Shown here: one piece after another, positions 1-8,134 of the stretch
How positions within the stretch are numbered: the first letter of the stretch is position 1
Layout: each line of letters begins with the position of its first letter
Assembly (NCBI GenBank): GCA_017798145.1
Contig: CP059069.1
Location: 1,845,226 to 1,909,225 of the forward strand
Origin: Akkermansiaceae bacterium
GTDB taxonomy: Bacteria; Verrucomicrobiota; Verrucomicrobiia; Verrucomicrobiales; Akkermansiaceae
DNA length: 64,000 bases
Direction: 5' to 3'
Position numbers and translations under genes: made by a program
Notes under the pieces: model-generated
What the model was told of the DNA's origin: nothing
What the model saw: the letters and a program-made list of their open reading frames with translations, nothing else
Databases searched by the model: none

Positions 1-1
1 C

Positions 2-2044
2 CTCACTTTCGATTCATCGGTTGCCCCGGAGAAGGATGTCATAGCCGGACTGAAGGAGACGGGAGCAAACATCGGGCCGCTTGAGCTCGGGAAAAAGGAG
101 GAGAAACCGCTCGCCGCAAAGATCCGCTCCGGCGAGCTGAACGAGGAGATTTCCTGCGGGCTCGGCCTGCTGTTCCTCATAGCTGCTTTCACGGTGGAGA
201 AAATTTCCGGGGTGAACTGGTGGACGCATGGCCTCTACCTCGGAGCCTACGTTTTCGCCGGGCAGGAGGGGGTGAAATCCGCCATCGCATCGCTAAAGGA
301 GAAAGTACTCGATGTGGACGTGCTGATGGTGCTCGCGGCCATTGGCGCCGCCATCGTGGGTGCGCCTTTCGAGGGTGCGTTGCTGCTGTTCCTCTTCGGC
401 TTTTCCAACGTCCTCCAGCGCTACGCCATGGAGCGCACCCACCGCGCCATCGAGTCCCTGCTGACGCTGCGGCCGGACAATGCGTTTGTGAAACGCAATG
501 GGACTGTCGTCCAGGTGCCGGTCGAGGAACTGGAGATCGGCGAGACGGTGGTGGTGAAACCCGGCGAGCAAATCCCGGTGGACGGCACGCTCTCGGAAGG
601 CAGTACCCACGTCGATGAGTCCTCGCTCACCGGCGAGTCCATGCCGGTGACGAAGAACCCCGGCAGCACTCTTTTCGCGGGAACAATCAACCAAAGCGGC
701 GGCATCGAGCTGACCGTCACGAAGCGCTCGGATGACTCAGCCTTGGCGCGGATGGTGAAGCTCGTCGCCGAGGCGCAGGCGGAAAAATCCCGCACCCAGC
801 GCTTCCTGGAAAAGGCGGAGCAGTGGTATGCGATGGGGGTCATCCTTTTCACGATCGGCGTGTTCCTCGTGCCATGGCTGTTTTGGGGAGAAACCTTTGG
901 TCCCGCGTTCTACCGGGCGATGACCATCATGGTGGTCGCCTCGCCGTGCGCGCTGATCATCAGCACCCCGGCCACCGTCCTTTCCGCCATCGGCGGCGCG
1001 GCGCGGCGCGGAATCCTGATCAAGGGCGGATCCCACCTGGAGCGCGCAGCTACGATAGACATCGTAGCAGTGGACAAGACAGGCACGCTCACCGTCGGCA
1101 AGCCCTCGCTCACAGAAATCGTTTCGCCAAAGGGGCGGCATGAGTTCGGCGACGACCTTCCGCCGGAGGCCATGGAAATCCTGCGCATCGCCGCCGGGCT
1201 GGAAGAGAGATCGGAGCACCCGCTCGCCCATGCCGTTGTTGTCGCGGCGAAGAAACTGAAAATCACCTCCCCACCTGCCACCGCCTTCCAATCCACCACC
1301 GGCAAGGGCGCCGAAGCCACAATCGAAGACAAGCGCTACGCCATCGGCAGCGAACGCTGGTTCCGTGAGATCAAGGCCGTGGGCTTCGATTCTTTCGCCG
1401 AGCTCTCCAAACCCCTCCAGGAAAAAGGCCGCACCTGCATCTGGCTCGGCCTGCGGGAAGGCGACAAGGTCACCGCCCTCGCCGTCCTCGCCATGGCCGA
1501 TACGATACGCCCCGAAGCACGGGAGCTCACCGCACAGCTGCACAAGCTCGGGGTGAAAAAAGTCGTCATGCTCACCGGCGACCACAGGCTCGTGGCGAAG
1601 ACCATCGCCGAGGAGGCGGGAGTCGATGAGATCCAGGCGGAGCTGCTGCCGGAGGACAAACTGAAGGTCATCGTCGAGCTCAAGAAGGAGGGCCGCGTGA
1701 TGATGGTCGGCGACGGTGTGAACGACGCCCCCGCCCTCGCCACATCCGATCTCAGCGTAGCAATGGGAGCCGCAGGCACCGATGTCGCCATGGAAACCGC
1801 CGACGTGGTGCTGATGGGCGACCGCCTGGAAAACATCCCCCTCCTCCTCAGCCACTCGCGCCGCGCAAGGCGCGTCCTCGTCCAGAATCTCGTGTTTTCA
1901 GCCGCCGTGATCATCACACTGGTCATCGCCGCGCTCGGCTTCGCCCTGCCGCTGCCCATCGGCGTCGTCGGCCACGAGGGCAGCACCGTCATCGTCTGCC
2001 TCAACGGCCTGCGCCTGCTGATGATAGGGAGATCTGCAATCTGA
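2..2044 (+). CDS. P1B-4-type heavy-metal efflux ATPase, 5' end outside window
   Basis: ATP-driven divalent metal exporter of the inner membrane. The frame is open from base 2, so the start lies outside the window; the GTG at 194 falls inside the coding frame. Visible P-type ATPase landmarks are the actuator TGES (about 629-640), the phosphorylation loop DKTGTLT with its Asp codon at 1073, an SEHPLAH element and the hinge GDGVNDAP (about 1709-1732). The membrane metal site reads SPC (codons 941-949) rather than CPC, and the last helix carries HEGST (about 1970-1985). That pair is characteristic of the P1B-4 subgroup (CoaT/CtpD/PfeT), which exports Co, Fe(II) or related ions. The metal itself cannot be read from sequence. 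Its stop abuts the stop of the convergent small gene on the other strand. Confidence 0.9.
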   Translation, partial: LTFDSSVAPEKDVIAGLKETGANIGPLELGKKEEKPLAAKIRSGELNEEISCGLGLLFLIAAFTVEKISGVNWWTHGLYLGAYVFAGQEGVKSAIASLKEKVLDVDVLMVLAAIGAAIVGAPFEGALLLFLFGFSNVLQRYAMERTHRAIESLLTLRPDNAFVKRNGTVVQVPVEELEIGETVVVKPGEQIPVDGTLSEGSTHVDESSLTGESMPVTKNPGSTLFAGTINQSGGIELTVTKRSDDSALARMVKLVAEAQAEKSRTQRFLEKAEQWYAMGVILFTIGVFLVPWLFWGETFGPAFYRAMTIMVVASPCALIISTPATVLSAIGGAARRGILIKGGSHLERAATIDIVAVDKTGTLTVGKPSLTEIVSPKGRHEFGDDLPPEAMEILRIAAGLEERSEHPLAHAVVVAAKKLKITSPPATAFQSTTGKGAEATIEDKRYAIGSERWFREIKAVGFDSFAELSKPLQEKGRTCIWLGLREGDKVTALAVLAMADTIRPEARELTAQLHKLGVKKVVMLTGDHRLVAKTIAEEAGVDEIQAELLPEDKLKVIVELKKEGRVMMVGDGVNDAPALATSDLSVAMGAAGTDVAMETADVVLMGDRLENIPLLLSHSRRARRVLVQNLVFSAAVIITLVIAALGFALPLPIGVVGHEGSTVIVCLNGLRLLMIGRSAI

Positions 2045-2359
2045 TCAGCGGCGCCCCAGGCCCTGCGATGGGAAAAACAGCCTCGCGATCCCATTGACCA
2101 GGCCAACGAACATCCGGAAGGCGACGAAGAGCACCACGGCAACCATCCCGACAGCCACGATGAGCACCAGCGCGATGGATCCCAGGACGATCCAGAGCGG
2201 CCACCACCTCGCGTCCAGCCTCTTCACCTGCCCCTGCCAGTTACCCCAGCGCGCCCAGGGGGCGCCCTTTGCGGATTCCTCCCGAACGGGTTTCGGCTCC
2301 ACGGCGATTCCGTCGATCTCGACGACCTCCGCCTCGATGGTTGGTTCATTGCCGCTCAT
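2045..2359 (-). CDS. Small membrane protein of unknown function
   Basis: A 104-residue protein I cannot assign to a family. The first 50 residues are hydrophilic and acidic. They are followed by one long hydrophobic stretch (about residues 53-90, starting WWPLWIVLGSIALVLI) that could form one or two membrane helices, and a basic tail. It is convergent with the metal ATPase, with no base between the stop codons. The codon use matches its neighbours, so I take it as a real gene, but only from frame and composition. Confidence 0.55.
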   Translation of the reverse strand: MSGNEPTIEAEVVEIDGIAVEPKPVREESAKGAPWARWGNWQGQVKRLDARWWPLWIVLGSIALVLIVAVGMVAVVLFVAFRMFVGLVNGIARLFFPSQGLGRR

Positions 2360-2496
2360 TCCGTGCCGAAGCTAACCCATCCAGCGGAAAATCAAACCTT
2401 GAAACCCGGGCACGGAAAAGCGGCCCGACGGATCAGCCACAGGGAAAACCCAATAACCCGAGGCGTCTCAGTCGGACCGCCAACGATAAGGAAAGC

Positions 2497-3249
2497 ATGC
2501 ATCGTGCCAAGATTCACGGCGCATCTCCGGAGTTCCAGCCGCCATGCACGGCGGGGATTGACAAAGGCACCGGCGGAACGTGGCATGTGCGGGTGCGTGT
2601 TACGAAAGTGCCGGAGGGCGGAGCCAAGAAAAAGTTGCTGGACGCTGCGGAAATCCTTGTGGCCGCGAAAGGCTTCGATTTCGTCTCGGTGAGAGATGTT
2701 ACGGGTGCCGCCGGGGCGAACGTGGCAGCGGTGAACTACCACTTCGGCAGCCGCGAGGGGCTGATGGATATGGTCATCGCAAAACTCCTCGATCCCCTTT
2801 GCTCGGCACGCAGGAAAGCGCTGGAGAGCGCCGACAAACGCACCGCCACCGAATCCCTGGTGCGTTCCTACGTGACCGCCATTGCGGAAACCGCAGCCTC
2901 CCTCGGCATGCAGGCCCCGCTTTTCCCTCGTCTCGCGGGGCGCATCCTGGCGCTGCCTGATGAGGCGCTGCCTGGCGCGCTCGCGATGGAACGGCGGGAC
3001 ACAAGTGCCTTGTATCTCAGCGCGATGCCGCAAGTCCGGCCAGCCGACTGGGCGTTCTTCGAGGCGGGGTTGGCACAGTCCCTCATCGCCTGCGCGGACT
3101 CCTCGGATCTCTCCGCGTTGCAGGAGCATTGGATCGCCTTCGGGCTGCGCGGGCTTTGCGTGGCGGGAAATGCGAAAAAGCCGGAGGCCGAGCCCCAGCT
3201 GAAAGAGGCCAAAGAGGACGAGGCCCAGGGGATGCTCTTCGATTTCTAG
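2497..3249 (+). CDS. TetR-family transcriptional regulator
   Basis: DNA-binding repressor with an N-terminal TetR helix-turn-helix: the segment from AKKKLLDAAEILVAAKGF to VAAVNYHFGSREGLMDMV matches the TetR_N pattern, including the YHFGSREGL recognition-helix end. The rest is a helical ligand-binding region I cannot match to a ligand, with an acidic tail. I chose ATG 2497 because AAGGA lies 4 bases upstream (2488-2492); GTG 2587 is an alternative nearer the HTH. Its stop overlaps, on the opposite strand, the stop of the antiporter gene. The target is unknown; the divergent small membrane gene and the antiporter are candidates by position only. Confidence 0.8.
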   Translation: MHRAKIHGASPEFQPPCTAGIDKGTGGTWHVRVRVTKVPEGGAKKKLLDAAEILVAAKGFDFVSVRDVTGAAGANVAAVNYHFGSREGLMDMVIAKLLDPLCSARRKALESADKRTATESLVRSYVTAIAETAASLGMQAPLFPRLAGRILALPDEALPGALAMERRDTSALYLSAMPQVRPADWAFFEAGLAQSLIACADSSDLSALQEHWIAFGLRGLCVAGNAKKPEAEPQLKEAKEDEAQGMLFDF

Positions 3250-5093
3250 GCAGGGGCAGGCAAGCCTTCTTTCGGGATGAGTGCGTAGATCACCGTGCCT
3301 TCGGGGGCTTTTGTCAGCTGGTTGGGAGCGGGGCGCAGGCCCTTGGAATCGCCGAGAAACATTACGATGGCAGCGGGGTAGGTTTCCCGGAATTTCGCGA
3401 AATCGAATTTCTCCGTCATCTGGGATTTTTTCATCTGCCCGCCTTCCGCGACGATCTTGGAGAGCAGGGCGTGATCCGGCCTGTCCATGAAAAGGTTCTG
3501 GCTGCGGATCTCGTCGGATATGGATTTCCTGTGGTGCCCCTCGCGGTCCAGCGGCGCGAGCTGCCACACACCGCCGCGCCCGAACTGGTGGATGAAACGC
3601 TGCGCGGCCATCGAGTTCACCTCGTCGTTGGTCGTCACCGCCGCGAGGGTGGCGATGCCATTGAGATCCAGCTCCTCCTCGGCGAACTCGGAGAGGATGT
3701 TCGCCCGCTGCGCCTCCAGGCCCATCATTTTTGCGGCGGATACGTTGGGGAAATTCGTATCCAGGAGGAGCACGCGGTGGCCATCGTCGTGGAGGGCCTT
3801 GGCGGCCATGCGCACCCATGGATCCGCCCCGGCGAAGAGGATCCCGCTGGCGTTCCTCGCCGCGAGTCCGAGGTGGCGGGCGAGCGGCGAGGCGGCCAAG
3901 CCATAGATCAGCACGGTGCCGACGATGATGAGGAACACCAGCGCCACGAGCTCATGGGATTGCCTGAGGATCACCGGCGAAAGCTCCCCGAAGCTTCCCG
4001 CCAGCGCGGCCTCCTCGAACTCCAGCGCGAAGATCGAGGTGACGGCGGCGGCAACGATGCCGCGCGGTGCCAGGAAGGCCAGGAAGGTGCGCTCCTTGGG
4101 GCTGGTCCTCTTCGAGAAAACCAGCGATGCGAAGACCGAGAGCGGCCTGCCGATGAGGACGAGGAAGCCGAGCAGGCAAACCCCCTTGAGCCACACGCCG
4201 CCGAGCTCCGCGGCCGAGATGCGCCCGGAGAGGACGATGAAAAGCGCGGAGATGATCAGGATGCGGAGGTTTTCCTTGAACTCCAGGATATGCCGCACGG
4301 AAACGGAGCGCTGGTTCGCGAGGGCGATGCCAAGGACAGTCACCGTCAGCAGACCCGCCTCCTTTTCAAGCATGTTCGATCCGGTGAAGGCCAGCGCCAC
4401 CACGGCGAGCAGGAACACCGGCTGGAGGTAATCCGGGACCAGGTGACGGCGCAGCATCAGCTCCACCCCTTTCGCAAGCACCAGCGCACCGGCCACGCCG
4501 ACGGCAAGCATGATGCCGAGCGATTTCAGGACGTCCGCCTGCGCGATCGCCATGTTCCCCGCGATGGCGATCTTGAAAACCAGCACGGCGAGGATGGCCC
4601 CGATGGGATCGACGACGATGCCCTCCCATTTCACGATCGCGGCCATCTTGCGGGTGGGGTTCACATGGCGCAGCAGCGGCGCGATCACCGTGGGCCCGGT
4701 GACGGTGAGGATGCTGCCGACGAGGGCGGCGAGGCGGATGTCATAGCCGAGCGCGAATACCATGAAGGCGGTGGTCAGCGACATGGAAAAGATCACTGCG
4801 AGCGTGCAGAGCCGCAGGATGGGCAGGCCGGAGACCCTGAGTTCGGAAAATTTCAGGGTCAGCCCACCCTCGAAGAGGATGATGGCCACGAACAGCCCGA
4901 CGGCCGAAAGCAGCGGGCTGGTATGGCCGTCTCCGGGCGCGAGGAAATCATCGATGCGGACGCCGGAAAACTGCCCGAGAGCGAAGCCGAAGCCGAGCAG
5001 CAGGAGGATGGAGGGCAGCTTGAATTTCCATGCGATCCACTGCGCTGCAACGCCTAGGATCAGGATCAGGGTGAGGTATGCTAGGGGTGACAT
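3246..5093 (-). CDS. Cation:proton antiporter with C-terminal TrkA-N-like domain
   Basis: Inner-membrane monovalent cation/proton exchanger. The first ~400 residues hold about a dozen hydrophobic helices typical of the CPA superfamily, with an early FKLPSILLLLGFGFALGQ element and the LTVTGPTVIAPLLRHV stretch common in NhaP/KefB-like exchangers. After about residue 410 the chain becomes soluble and Rossmann-like (ILFAGADPWVRMAAKAL, then VLLLDTN), resembling a TrkA-N nucleotide-binding domain. The ATG at 5093 begins the first helix; an in-frame GTG at 5111 overlaps the stop of the upstream MBL gene and would suggest translational coupling. Substrate (Na or K) is not decidable. Confidence 0.85.
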   Translation of the reverse strand: MSPLAYLTLILILGVAAQWIAWKFKLPSILLLLGFGFALGQFSGVRIDDFLAPGDGHTSPLLSAVGLFVAIILFEGGLTLKFSELRVSGLPILRLCTLAVIFSMSLTTAFMVFALGYDIRLAALVGSILTVTGPTVIAPLLRHVNPTRKMAAIVKWEGIVVDPIGAILAVLVFKIAIAGNMAIAQADVLKSLGIMLAVGVAGALVLAKGVELMLRRHLVPDYLQPVFLLAVVALAFTGSNMLEKEAGLLTVTVLGIALANQRSVSVRHILEFKENLRILIISALFIVLSGRISAAELGGVWLKGVCLLGFLVLIGRPLSVFASLVFSKRTSPKERTFLAFLAPRGIVAAAVTSIFALEFEEAALAGSFGELSPVILRQSHELVALVFLIIVGTVLIYGLAASPLARHLGLAARNASGILFAGADPWVRMAAKALHDDGHRVLLLDTNFPNVSAAKMMGLEAQRANILSEFAEEELDLNGIATLAAVTTNDEVNSMAAQRFIHQFGRGGVWQLAPLDREGHHRKSISDEIRSQNLFMDRPDHALLSKIVAEGGQMKKSQMTEKFDFAKFRETYPAAIVMFLGDSKGLRPAPNQLTKAPEGTVIYALIPKEGLPAPA

Positions 5094-5104
5094 AATAAGA
5101 AAAT

Positions 5105-6007
5105 CTACCACTCGATGCCGACACCTTCCTCGGGGATGAGGACGCGGTCGCTGATGCCGAGGCGGTCGGCCTCGGTGAGCAGGCGTTCGACGGGTTCCTG
5201 CAAGGCTTCATTTCCGAGCGGGAAGGTGCCGTAGTGCATGGGGATGAGGACTTTCGCGCCGAGATCCGCGAAGGCGCGCACTGCCTGCTCCGGGTTCATG
5301 TGCACATCGCGGCCGCTGGGCGAATCGTAGGCGCCGATGGGCATGAGCGCGACATCGATCCTGTGCCTTTTGCCGATTTCCGCGAAGCCATCGAAATAGG
5401 TGCTGTCGCCGCAGTGGAAGACGCTCTTGCCGCCGGCGTTGACGATGTAGCCTCCGTAATCGCGGTGGGTGTCATGCACATAGCGCGCGCCCCAATGGTG
5501 GCTGGGTGTGTGGACGACGCTCATCCCGGCGATCTCCAGCTCGTCCCAGACCTTGACCTCATGGATCGCGGGGAAACCGAGTTTTTTCACGAGCGATGCG
5601 CTGCCCATGGGGACGACGATCCCTTCCGTGGCACGCAGGATCTTCAGGCTGGGCTTGTGCAGGTGGTCGAAGTGGGCGTGGGTGACGAGCACCAGATCCA
5701 CCTCCGGCACGCCATGCAGCGGAAGTCCCGGATGCCGCTGCCTCTTCACCGGGCCGTGCCATTTCGCCCAATTCGGATCGACGACGACCGAGTGCCCGGC
5801 GAACTGCAGGAAAAACGATGCATGCCCGATCCATGTGATGCGGACGCGGTCGGCATCCGGCGGGGTGAGCACCGGTTCAAGCACTCCGCCACCCATTTTA
5901 CGGAACATGCCGGGAACGATGTGGTGCCGGAGGAACTTCGCGTTGCGCCCGGGCCAGCCCTTCTGAGGGGCGAGGCCGGAGTAGCGGTTTTCCGGGGAGC
6001 GTTTCAT
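5105..6007 (-). CDS. MBL-fold metal-dependent hydrolase, NAPE-PLD/RomA-like
   Basis: Metallo-beta-lactamase-fold hydrolase of 300 residues. The metal site motif is THAHFDHLH, preceded by WIGHASFFLQFAGHSVVVDP, a beginning typical of the NAPE-PLD/UlaG-like branch. Further likely ligands are the His of FHCGDSTYFDGF and of PMHYGTFPLG near the C-terminus. The substrate is unknown; relatives act on phosphodiester or lactone bonds. It lies 12 bases downstream of pyrF on the same strand and its stop overlaps a possible GTG start of the antiporter, so the three are probably co-transcribed. Confidence 0.8.
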   Translation of the reverse strand: MKRSPENRYSGLAPQKGWPGRNAKFLRHHIVPGMFRKMGGGVLEPVLTPPDADRVRITWIGHASFFLQFAGHSVVVDPNWAKWHGPVKRQRHPGLPLHGVPEVDLVLVTHAHFDHLHKPSLKILRATEGIVVPMGSASLVKKLGFPAIHEVKVWDELEIAGMSVVHTPSHHWGARYVHDTHRDYGGYIVNAGGKSVFHCGDSTYFDGFAEIGKRHRIDVALMPIGAYDSPSGRDVHMNPEQAVRAFADLGAKVLIPMHYGTFPLGNEALQEPVERLLTEADRLGISDRVLIPEEGVGIEW

Positions 6008-6019
6008 TTCTGCAGGCGC

Positions 6020-6799
6020 TCAGGCACCCGGGTAACCGAGCGCGATTTTTTCCACCCACTCCTCCGCCCGTGCACGGAAGCCTTTCTCGTCCTGTGCGTA
6101 GAGGATTCCGCGGGAGACATTGATGACATCCGGGGCGCTGCGTTTCGCGGCGGCGAGAGCGGCGAGATCCCCACCCTGCGCACCGAGGCCGGGGACGAGG
6201 AGCGGTGCGTCCGGCATTTTCGGGAGGACTGCCTCCGCATTCGTGAGCCCGACAACGTAGCCGACATCCGTAGCGCGGCCTTCGGATTTCGCGCGCTCGC
6301 CCAGGGCGGTGACGAGTTCGAACACCTGCCGCCCATCGGCGAGTCGCTGCTGCTGGAAATCGGCCGAGCCGGCGTTCGAGGTGACGGCGAGGAGATAGAC
6401 CGCCTTGCCGGGGTGATCGAGGAAAGGCTCGATGGAATCATATCCGAGGAATGGGTTCAGTGTCACGGCATCGACGTTCCAGCCGTTGAAATATCCCTGT
6501 GCGTAGTATTTCTGGGTCTCGCCGATGTCGCTGCGCTTCGCGTCCAGGATCACGGGGATTTCCTCCGGGACTTCGGCAAGGATTTCCTCAAGCACCCGGA
6601 TGCCATCGATCCCCATCGCCTCGAAGTAGGCCATGTTCGGCTTGAAGGCGGCGGCCCAGACGGAGGTTTCCCCGATCACGCGGATGAGGAAATCCTTGGC
6701 ATAATCCGCGCCGTGTTCGCCGGGACGCGGGTCAAGGCCGACGCAGAGCCTCGATCCGGAGGACTTGATCCGTTGCTGCAGTTTTTCGGTGAAACGCAT
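6020..6799 (-). CDS. pyrF: Orotidine 5'-phosphate decarboxylase
   Basis: Last step of UMP synthesis: decarboxylates OMP to UMP. At 259 residues it fits the longer type 2 (archaeal/mycobacterial-like) family. The catalytic Lys-Asp signature is seen as VILDAKRSDIGETQ, and the early RLCVGLDPRPGEHG and later VPGLGAQGGDL phosphate-loop segments are also typical. The start ATG at 6799 gives the expected N-terminus. It heads a likely three-gene run with the MBL hydrolase and the antiporter. Confidence 0.93.
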   Translation of the reverse strand: MRFTEKLQQRIKSSGSRLCVGLDPRPGEHGADYAKDFLIRVIGETSVWAAAFKPNMAYFEAMGIDGIRVLEEILAEVPEEIPVILDAKRSDIGETQKYYAQGYFNGWNVDAVTLNPFLGYDSIEPFLDHPGKAVYLLAVTSNAGSADFQQQRLADGRQVFELVTALGERAKSEGRATDVGYVVGLTNAEAVLPKMPDAPLLVPGLGAQGGDLAALAAAKRSAPDVINVSRGILYAQDEKGFRARAEEWVEKIALGYPGA

Positions 6800-6842
6800 G
6801 GCCTATCCTTGGCCCGCATTTCCGGTTACGCAAAGCAAACTC

Positions 6843-7289
6843 CTACGGGGCGGGAAGAGTTTTTCGCCCCCGCGATCCGACCCATGCGATGAATGCGAGG
6901 GAGGAATAATACGCAAGGAACTCCACCGCCTTGGCCCAGTAGGTGATTTTTTCCTCCCCGCCGGTGCAGCCGCAGCGAATGTCCAGCCCGCGCCACCATG
7001 CGGAGCCGACGGCAAGGGCGAAGACCGTGACGAAGCCGAACATAGCCAGCCAGGAGCCCTTGCGCAGCACCCCGAGCATGAAGCAGATCCCCGCCACGAT
7101 CTCCGCCCATGGCAGGATGTAGGCGACGGCCACCGACATACCCTCTCCGACAAGCTTGTAGTTCGCGATGTCCACCGCGAAGCGATCCAGCCCGCTGACG
7201 AAAAGTTTCTCGCCACCCGCGTAGGTGAAATACGCGCCCATCGCCACCCGCAGCGCCAGCGCGAGCATTTCGTCCTTCCGCATTTCCAT
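6843..7289 (-). CDS. DoxX/MauE-like small membrane protein
   Basis: A 148-residue protein with four hydrophobic helices (ALRVAMGAYFTYAGGEKLF; AYILPWAEIVAGICFMLG; WLAMFGFVTVFALAVGSAW; LAYYSSLAFIAWVG). The order and the CGCTG cysteine pair before the last helix match the DoxX/MauE group, which often partners periplasmic thiol-redox proteins. The start at 7289 (MEMRKDEM) begins just before the first helix; 7283 is an alternative. It is divergent from the secreted thioredoxin-like gene at 7445, which fits a shared redox role, but that pairing is inference. Confidence 0.7.
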   Translation of the reverse strand: MEMRKDEMLALALRVAMGAYFTYAGGEKLFVSGLDRFAVDIANYKLVGEGMSVAVAYILPWAEIVAGICFMLGVLRKGSWLAMFGFVTVFALAVGSAWWRGLDIRCGCTGGEEKITYWAKAVEFLAYYSSLAFIAWVGSRGRKTLPAP

Positions 7290-7444
7290 GGCCGCAATAT
7301 CTCGCACAAGGGTGGCGCTTGTCACGGATTTCCCAACATCGGCGGCATGTGCCATTCGCCGATCACACATCTTCACGGAATCCGGCTGCCAGGGCGGTTT
7401 CACATGTGGTTTGACAAACGGTACGGCGAGAACAGAATGGGTAT

Positions 7445-8128
7445 GTGAACTTAAACCGGATCTTTTTGTTGGCGGTCGCATTTGTAACTTCCGCATCCGG
7501 TGCCGGAGCACCCCGCGGGTCCTTCACTGCCGGGGAATATGAAGCAGCAAAGGCGACGGCCAAGGAATCCGGCAAGCCCATCGCGATTGTCATCACGAAC
7601 ATCGTGTCCAGCTGCCCGAAATGCCTTGCGGGCAACGAGATGGTCTTCAAGCGGATGAAATCGGACTACGTTCTGGTCATCGACGATGACGCGGCCAAGC
7701 AGGGTGGGACGCTGCCCAAGAACATCAAGCAACTCACCTATCCGATCTACAAATCGAAGGGCAACATCATCCCCATCGTCGCCGTGCTCTCCCCGGAGAA
7801 CGAAAAGCTGCTAGGTGGCCTGTGCTACAAACAGATCTCCGGGGATGGCGGCAAGGCCTTCAAGACCCTTGATGCGGAGGTGGCAAACGAAATCGCCAAT
7901 CTCCCGCCCGCCGAGGAAACCAGCCCGGCACCAGGGACACATGTGGCGAACCATGGCATGCAGGATTGGACAAACTCCGAAGGGAAGACGATCCGTGCGG
8001 AGGCCGTTTCCCGCACAGGATCATCCGTGAAGCTCAGGCTGCAAAACGGGAAGACGGTCGATTACCCCTTGGACAAGCTATCGGAAGATAGCCGCAAGCT
8101 GGTTTCCGACACCCTGGGCGACAACTAG
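7445..8128 (+). CDS. Secreted thioredoxin-like protein with C-terminal SHD1-like domain
   Basis: Residues 1-22 form a signal peptide (LNRIFLLAVAFVTSASGAGA). The middle (about 28-155) has thioredoxin-like features: GKPIAIVITNIVSSCPKCL places a CPKC redox motif after a beta strand. The last ~60 residues (DWTNSEGKTIRAEAVSRT through LDKLSEDSRKLV) match the short SHD1-like domain common in planctomycete and verrucomicrobial exported proteins. The likely role is periplasmic thiol chemistry on an unknown partner. The start codon is GTG; an earlier in-frame start is not seen. Stops of this gene and of lepA converge 6 bases apart. Confidence 0.7.
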   Translation: MNLNRIFLLAVAFVTSASGAGAPRGSFTAGEYEAAKATAKESGKPIAIVITNIVSSCPKCLAGNEMVFKRMKSDYVLVIDDDAAKQGGTLPKNIKQLTYPIYKSKGNIIPIVAVLSPENEKLLGGLCYKQISGDGGKAFKTLDAEVANEIANLPPAEETSPAPGTHVANHGMQDWTNSEGKTIRAEAVSRTGSSVKLRLQNGKTVDYPLDKLSEDSRKLVSDTLGDN

Positions 8129-8134
8129 CGGCAT

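Noticed and set aside
3129-5057. A 642-codon plus-strand frame over the antiporter
   Set aside because: Rich in His, Asp and Gly with no hydrophobic pattern, and complementary to a clear membrane transporter.
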